Source of the DNA: an uncultured Polaribacter sp.
GTDB taxonomy: Bacteria > Bacteroidota > Bacteroidia > Flavobacteriales > Flavobacteriaceae
Direction of reading: 5' to 3'
Assembly: GCA_937936695.1 (NCBI GenBank)
Contig: CALHCK010000216.1
Location: 1-17,562 of the forward strand
DNA length: 17,562 nt
A program made the position numbers and the translations under genes. The notes under the pieces were generated by a model. It had not been told where the DNA came from and searched no databases. It saw nothing but the letters and a program-made list of their open reading frames with translations. Positions 15,586 to 17,562 of the stretch are shown piece after piece. How positions within the stretch are numbered: the stretch's first letter is position 1; each line of letters starts with the position of its first letter.

Positions 15586-17562
15586 TTATTTAATAATAAT
15601 CTTTTTAACTAACTTCTTAGTATCAATTACTAACTCTAAAAAGTAAACACCTGAATTAAATCTTGATAAGTCAATTTTATTTTGATTTACAACACCTCTC
15701 TCTAAAATTTGTCCTTGTAGGTTTATCAATGCATATTTAATATTCTCTCCGTTTGACTGAATATTAAAAACTCCTTCACTTGGATTTGGATACACGGCAA
15801 TACCTTGCGTATTGAAATCATTTGTACTTAAAGCTGTTTTAGATGCAAATTCAATTTTGTCTACTGTACTAGATTGTGATCTGCGCTGTGTTAATACTAC
15901 CGTATTTGTTCCTGCATTAAGACTTACGTTTTCTATAATACTTTCTTCCATTACATTCCAGTCAAAAGATCTTGTAATTGGTACGTTTTCATTTACTACA
16001 CCATTAATTTCAATATCCATAATAGAATCATCTCTATTCTTATTAGCTCCAGTAAGTATAAAATCATACACTCCTGCCTGCTCTACTTGAAAAGTATATT
16101 TTAACCACTCTGTTCCTTCAAAAACAGCTACTACATGACCATTAGACGCCTCTGAGTTCGATTGAATATCTACCCCCTCACTTGTTCTGTAACTAGATCC
16201 TCCAGTATTTTCTGCTGTCCTATCAAAATAAGATACTCCTGCACCACCATTGTCATAATCTTCAGCTTCTATAGAAACTACAATATCTCTAACTATTTCT
16301 TCTGGCTCTTCTTTTGGCTCTATAACATCAGGAACTCTAATTATAGCTGGATTAGAATCGTCTATTTCTGATAATGAAAGTACTTGAAAATTTAAAGGTC
16401 TAGAATCTCCTTCTCCAACTACATTAGTTCCTCTTTGCATAAGATAAACGTATAATTTATCATCCTCTACAATAGCATTAAAATGTTGGTATAAAGTTGA
16501 TTCTTCTCCTCTATAAACTATTTTCCAAGCATCTTTACCTTCTGGTGTCGTTTTTACGTTTACTCGCCCCCCTAAAAGTTCTACCATAAACACTTGTCCT
16601 TCGTAACTAAACATTTTACCTCTTACTTGTGGGTTTGGTATTAAACCAGCATTGTTACTCGAAAACTCAGTACCATCTGCAGCTCTATAGTAATGCACAT
16701 TTCTACCATCTACACGAGTTACAAAATGTATTGCTCCACTTTCTGTAACTGTCCATGCAGGATCAAAAGTAGTTCTTGGTAAATCACTCGTACCATAATC
16801 TTCAGATGGTTCTCCTACTTTTAAAGAAATTCCTGGAGAAACTTCTAAATCTGGGTTTTGAAAAGGTAATGAAAACTGTTGATTATTCGCATTAAACCAT
16901 TGACTTTGAGGAGAAAGAACAGCGTCATCTGTAGTAGCAAAGTAAAACCCATTGTTAGCAAAGTAATCTCTAAATATATTATAACGGATAGAAAAACCTG
17001 CATAGAATTTACCATTTATAAAACGTTCACCTCCATATAAACTTTGTGTATTCGGTTCAGGTAATGTACCATCGTGAAACGTCCAATGATTACTCCAACT
17101 ATTACCATCATAACGACTAAATAAAATATCTCCTTCTCCAGAACCACCTTGTCTATAACGTGCTATTAAACTACCATCAGGTGCTCTCATTATAAATGGG
17201 TACGTCATTCTTTCATAATTCTCCGTATCATTTAGTTTATTTTGTTTTGGTAAAAATTTATCTATTGTAAATTCTTCATCTGGCAAAAATGCTACGTTTT
17301 TTTCTGAAACAGTATAGTTAAAAAAGCTTGTAGGCAATAAACTTCTGTTGTATGAATGCATATCATATATCATATGAATAGTACCATCTATAGTACTAAC
17401 ACCAATTGCAGCAGTATTATGAGAATCTCCTCTAGCAGGTGTAATTCCTTTTTCAAATTCACCTCTTATACCTACGTGTTGATGAGGAAACTCGATAGTT
17501 ACCCACTGGCTGTTAGGTTCGTTTAAATTTTTACGCGATAACATTAAATTTCTATTTTCTAC
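15586..17562 (-). CDS. BNR_4 propeller polysaccharide lyase (PL24-like ulvan lyase candidate) with CBM6 and T9SS tail; 5' end cut by window edge
   Basis: The frame stays open past the ATG at 17544 to the right edge (V-E-N-R-N-L before that Met), and no signal peptide follows the ATG, so the true start lies outside the window. Numbered from M at 17544, the propeller (to about 405) shows GDSHNTAAIG (H42), DGTIHMIYDMHSY (H57, H63) and MTYPFIMRAPDGSLIARYRQGGSGEGD, which fit the BNR_4 family that contains PL24 and PL25 ulvan lyases. H42 and H63 are 21 residues apart, as I recall for the catalytic histidines of PL24. An acidic linker (about 405-420) leads to a CBM6 domain (about 422-568, starting VVSIEAEDYD) and a T9SS type A sorting domain (about 583-652, YPNPSEG, SGVYFLEL, ending IIIK). 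It is therefore an exported lyase, probably cutting the polymer outside the cell. A terminator follows. A BNR_4 protein of another specificity is possible. Confidence 0.85.
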   Translation of the reverse strand, partial: VENRNLMLSRKNLNEPNSQWVTIEFPHQHVGIRGEFEKGITPARGDSHNTAAIGVSTIDGTIHMIYDMHSYNRSLLPTSFFNYTVSEKNVAFLPDEEFTIDKFLPKQNKLNDTENYERMTYPFIMRAPDGSLIARYRQGGSGEGDILFSRYDGNSWSNHWTFHDGTLPEPNTQSLYGGERFINGKFYAGFSIRYNIFRDYFANNGFYFATTDDAVLSPQSQWFNANNQQFSLPFQNPDLEVSPGISLKVGEPSEDYGTSDLPRTTFDPAWTVTESGAIHFVTRVDGRNVHYYRAADGTEFSSNNAGLIPNPQVRGKMFSYEGQVFMVELLGGRVNVKTTPEGKDAWKIVYRGEESTLYQHFNAIVEDDKLYVYLMQRGTNVVGEGDSRPLNFQVLSLSEIDDSNPAIIRVPDVIEPKEEPEEIVRDIVVSIEAEDYDNGGAGVSYFDRTAENTGGSSYRTSEGVDIQSNSEASNGHVVAVFEGTEWLKYTFQVEQAGVYDFILTGANKNRDDSIMDIEINGVVNENVPITRSFDWNVMEESIIENVSLNAGTNTVVLTQRRSQSSTVDKIEFASKTALSTNDFNTQGIAVYPNPSEGVFNIQSNGENIKYALINLQGQILERGVVNQNKIDLSRFNSGVYFLELVIDTKKLVKKIIIK

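Noticed and set aside
17542..17544. ATG at 17544 as the start of the BNR_4 lyase gene
   Set aside because: The frame stays open upstream to the window edge and no signal peptide follows this Met, although the protein has a T9SS tail that requires one.
15586..17562. Reading the BNR protein as a sialidase
   Set aside because: No Asp-box (SxDxGxTW) repeats are visible, and the TYP/RYRQGGSGEGD signature fits BNR_4 lyases better.
1..17562. CRISPR arrays, tRNA or rRNA genes, and insertion sequences
   Set aside because: No regularly spaced repeats, cloverleaf-like segments, rRNA sequence or transposase motifs were seen on either strand.

Overview
The window comes from a marine member of the Bacteroidota, most likely a Flavobacteriaceae species. 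The DNA is very AT-rich, starts rarely have a Shine-Dalgarno sequence, and two proteins end in a type IX secretion (T9SS, Por) sorting domain of the YPNPS type, which is typical of this phylum. All eight genes I can support lie on the minus strand. Seven of them form part of a polysaccharide utilization locus (PUL). No SusC/SusD pair, sulfatase, regulator, RNA gene, insertion sequence or CRISPR array is visible.

Layout in the direction of transcription (right to left): (1) 17562-15586, the 3' part of a BNR_4 propeller lyase resembling PL24 ulvan lyases, with a CBM6 module and a T9SS tail, followed by a strong terminator; (2) a 415-base spacer; (3) a tight cluster of GH43, GH3 and GH105 genes (gaps of 20 and 10 bases) ending in a 14-bp-stem terminator; (4) a GH2 enzyme with a malectin-like tail and its own terminator; (5) a 1143-residue heparinase II/III-fold lyase, possibly PL40, with a T9SS tail; (6) a GH78 alpha-L-rhamnosidase lipoprotein; (7) at the left edge, a truncated gene for a membrane DUF2231 plus planctomycete-type cytochrome c protein, probably outside the sugar pathway.

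The combination of two lyases, an unsaturated uronyl hydrolase, a rhamnosidase, two xylosidase-type enzymes and a GH2 enzyme fits ulvan, the green-algal polymer of sulfated rhamnose, uronic acids and xylose. In the inferred scheme, lyases exported through T9SS cut the polymer outside the cell. GH105 removes the 4,5-unsaturated uronic acid left by each cut, GH78 removes rhamnose after desulfation by enzymes encoded elsewhere, GH3 and GH43 remove xylose, and GH2 handles a remaining beta-linked residue, perhaps glucuronate. The ulvan assignment is inferred from family content and was not tested.

The most unusual DNA-level observation is a 108-base direct repeat flanking the GH78 gene. The right copy is the last eight codons and terminator of the PL40-like gene. 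The left copy, downstream of GH78, still encodes a degenerate version of the same T9SS tail, which suggests a lost second lyase gene or a recombination scar.
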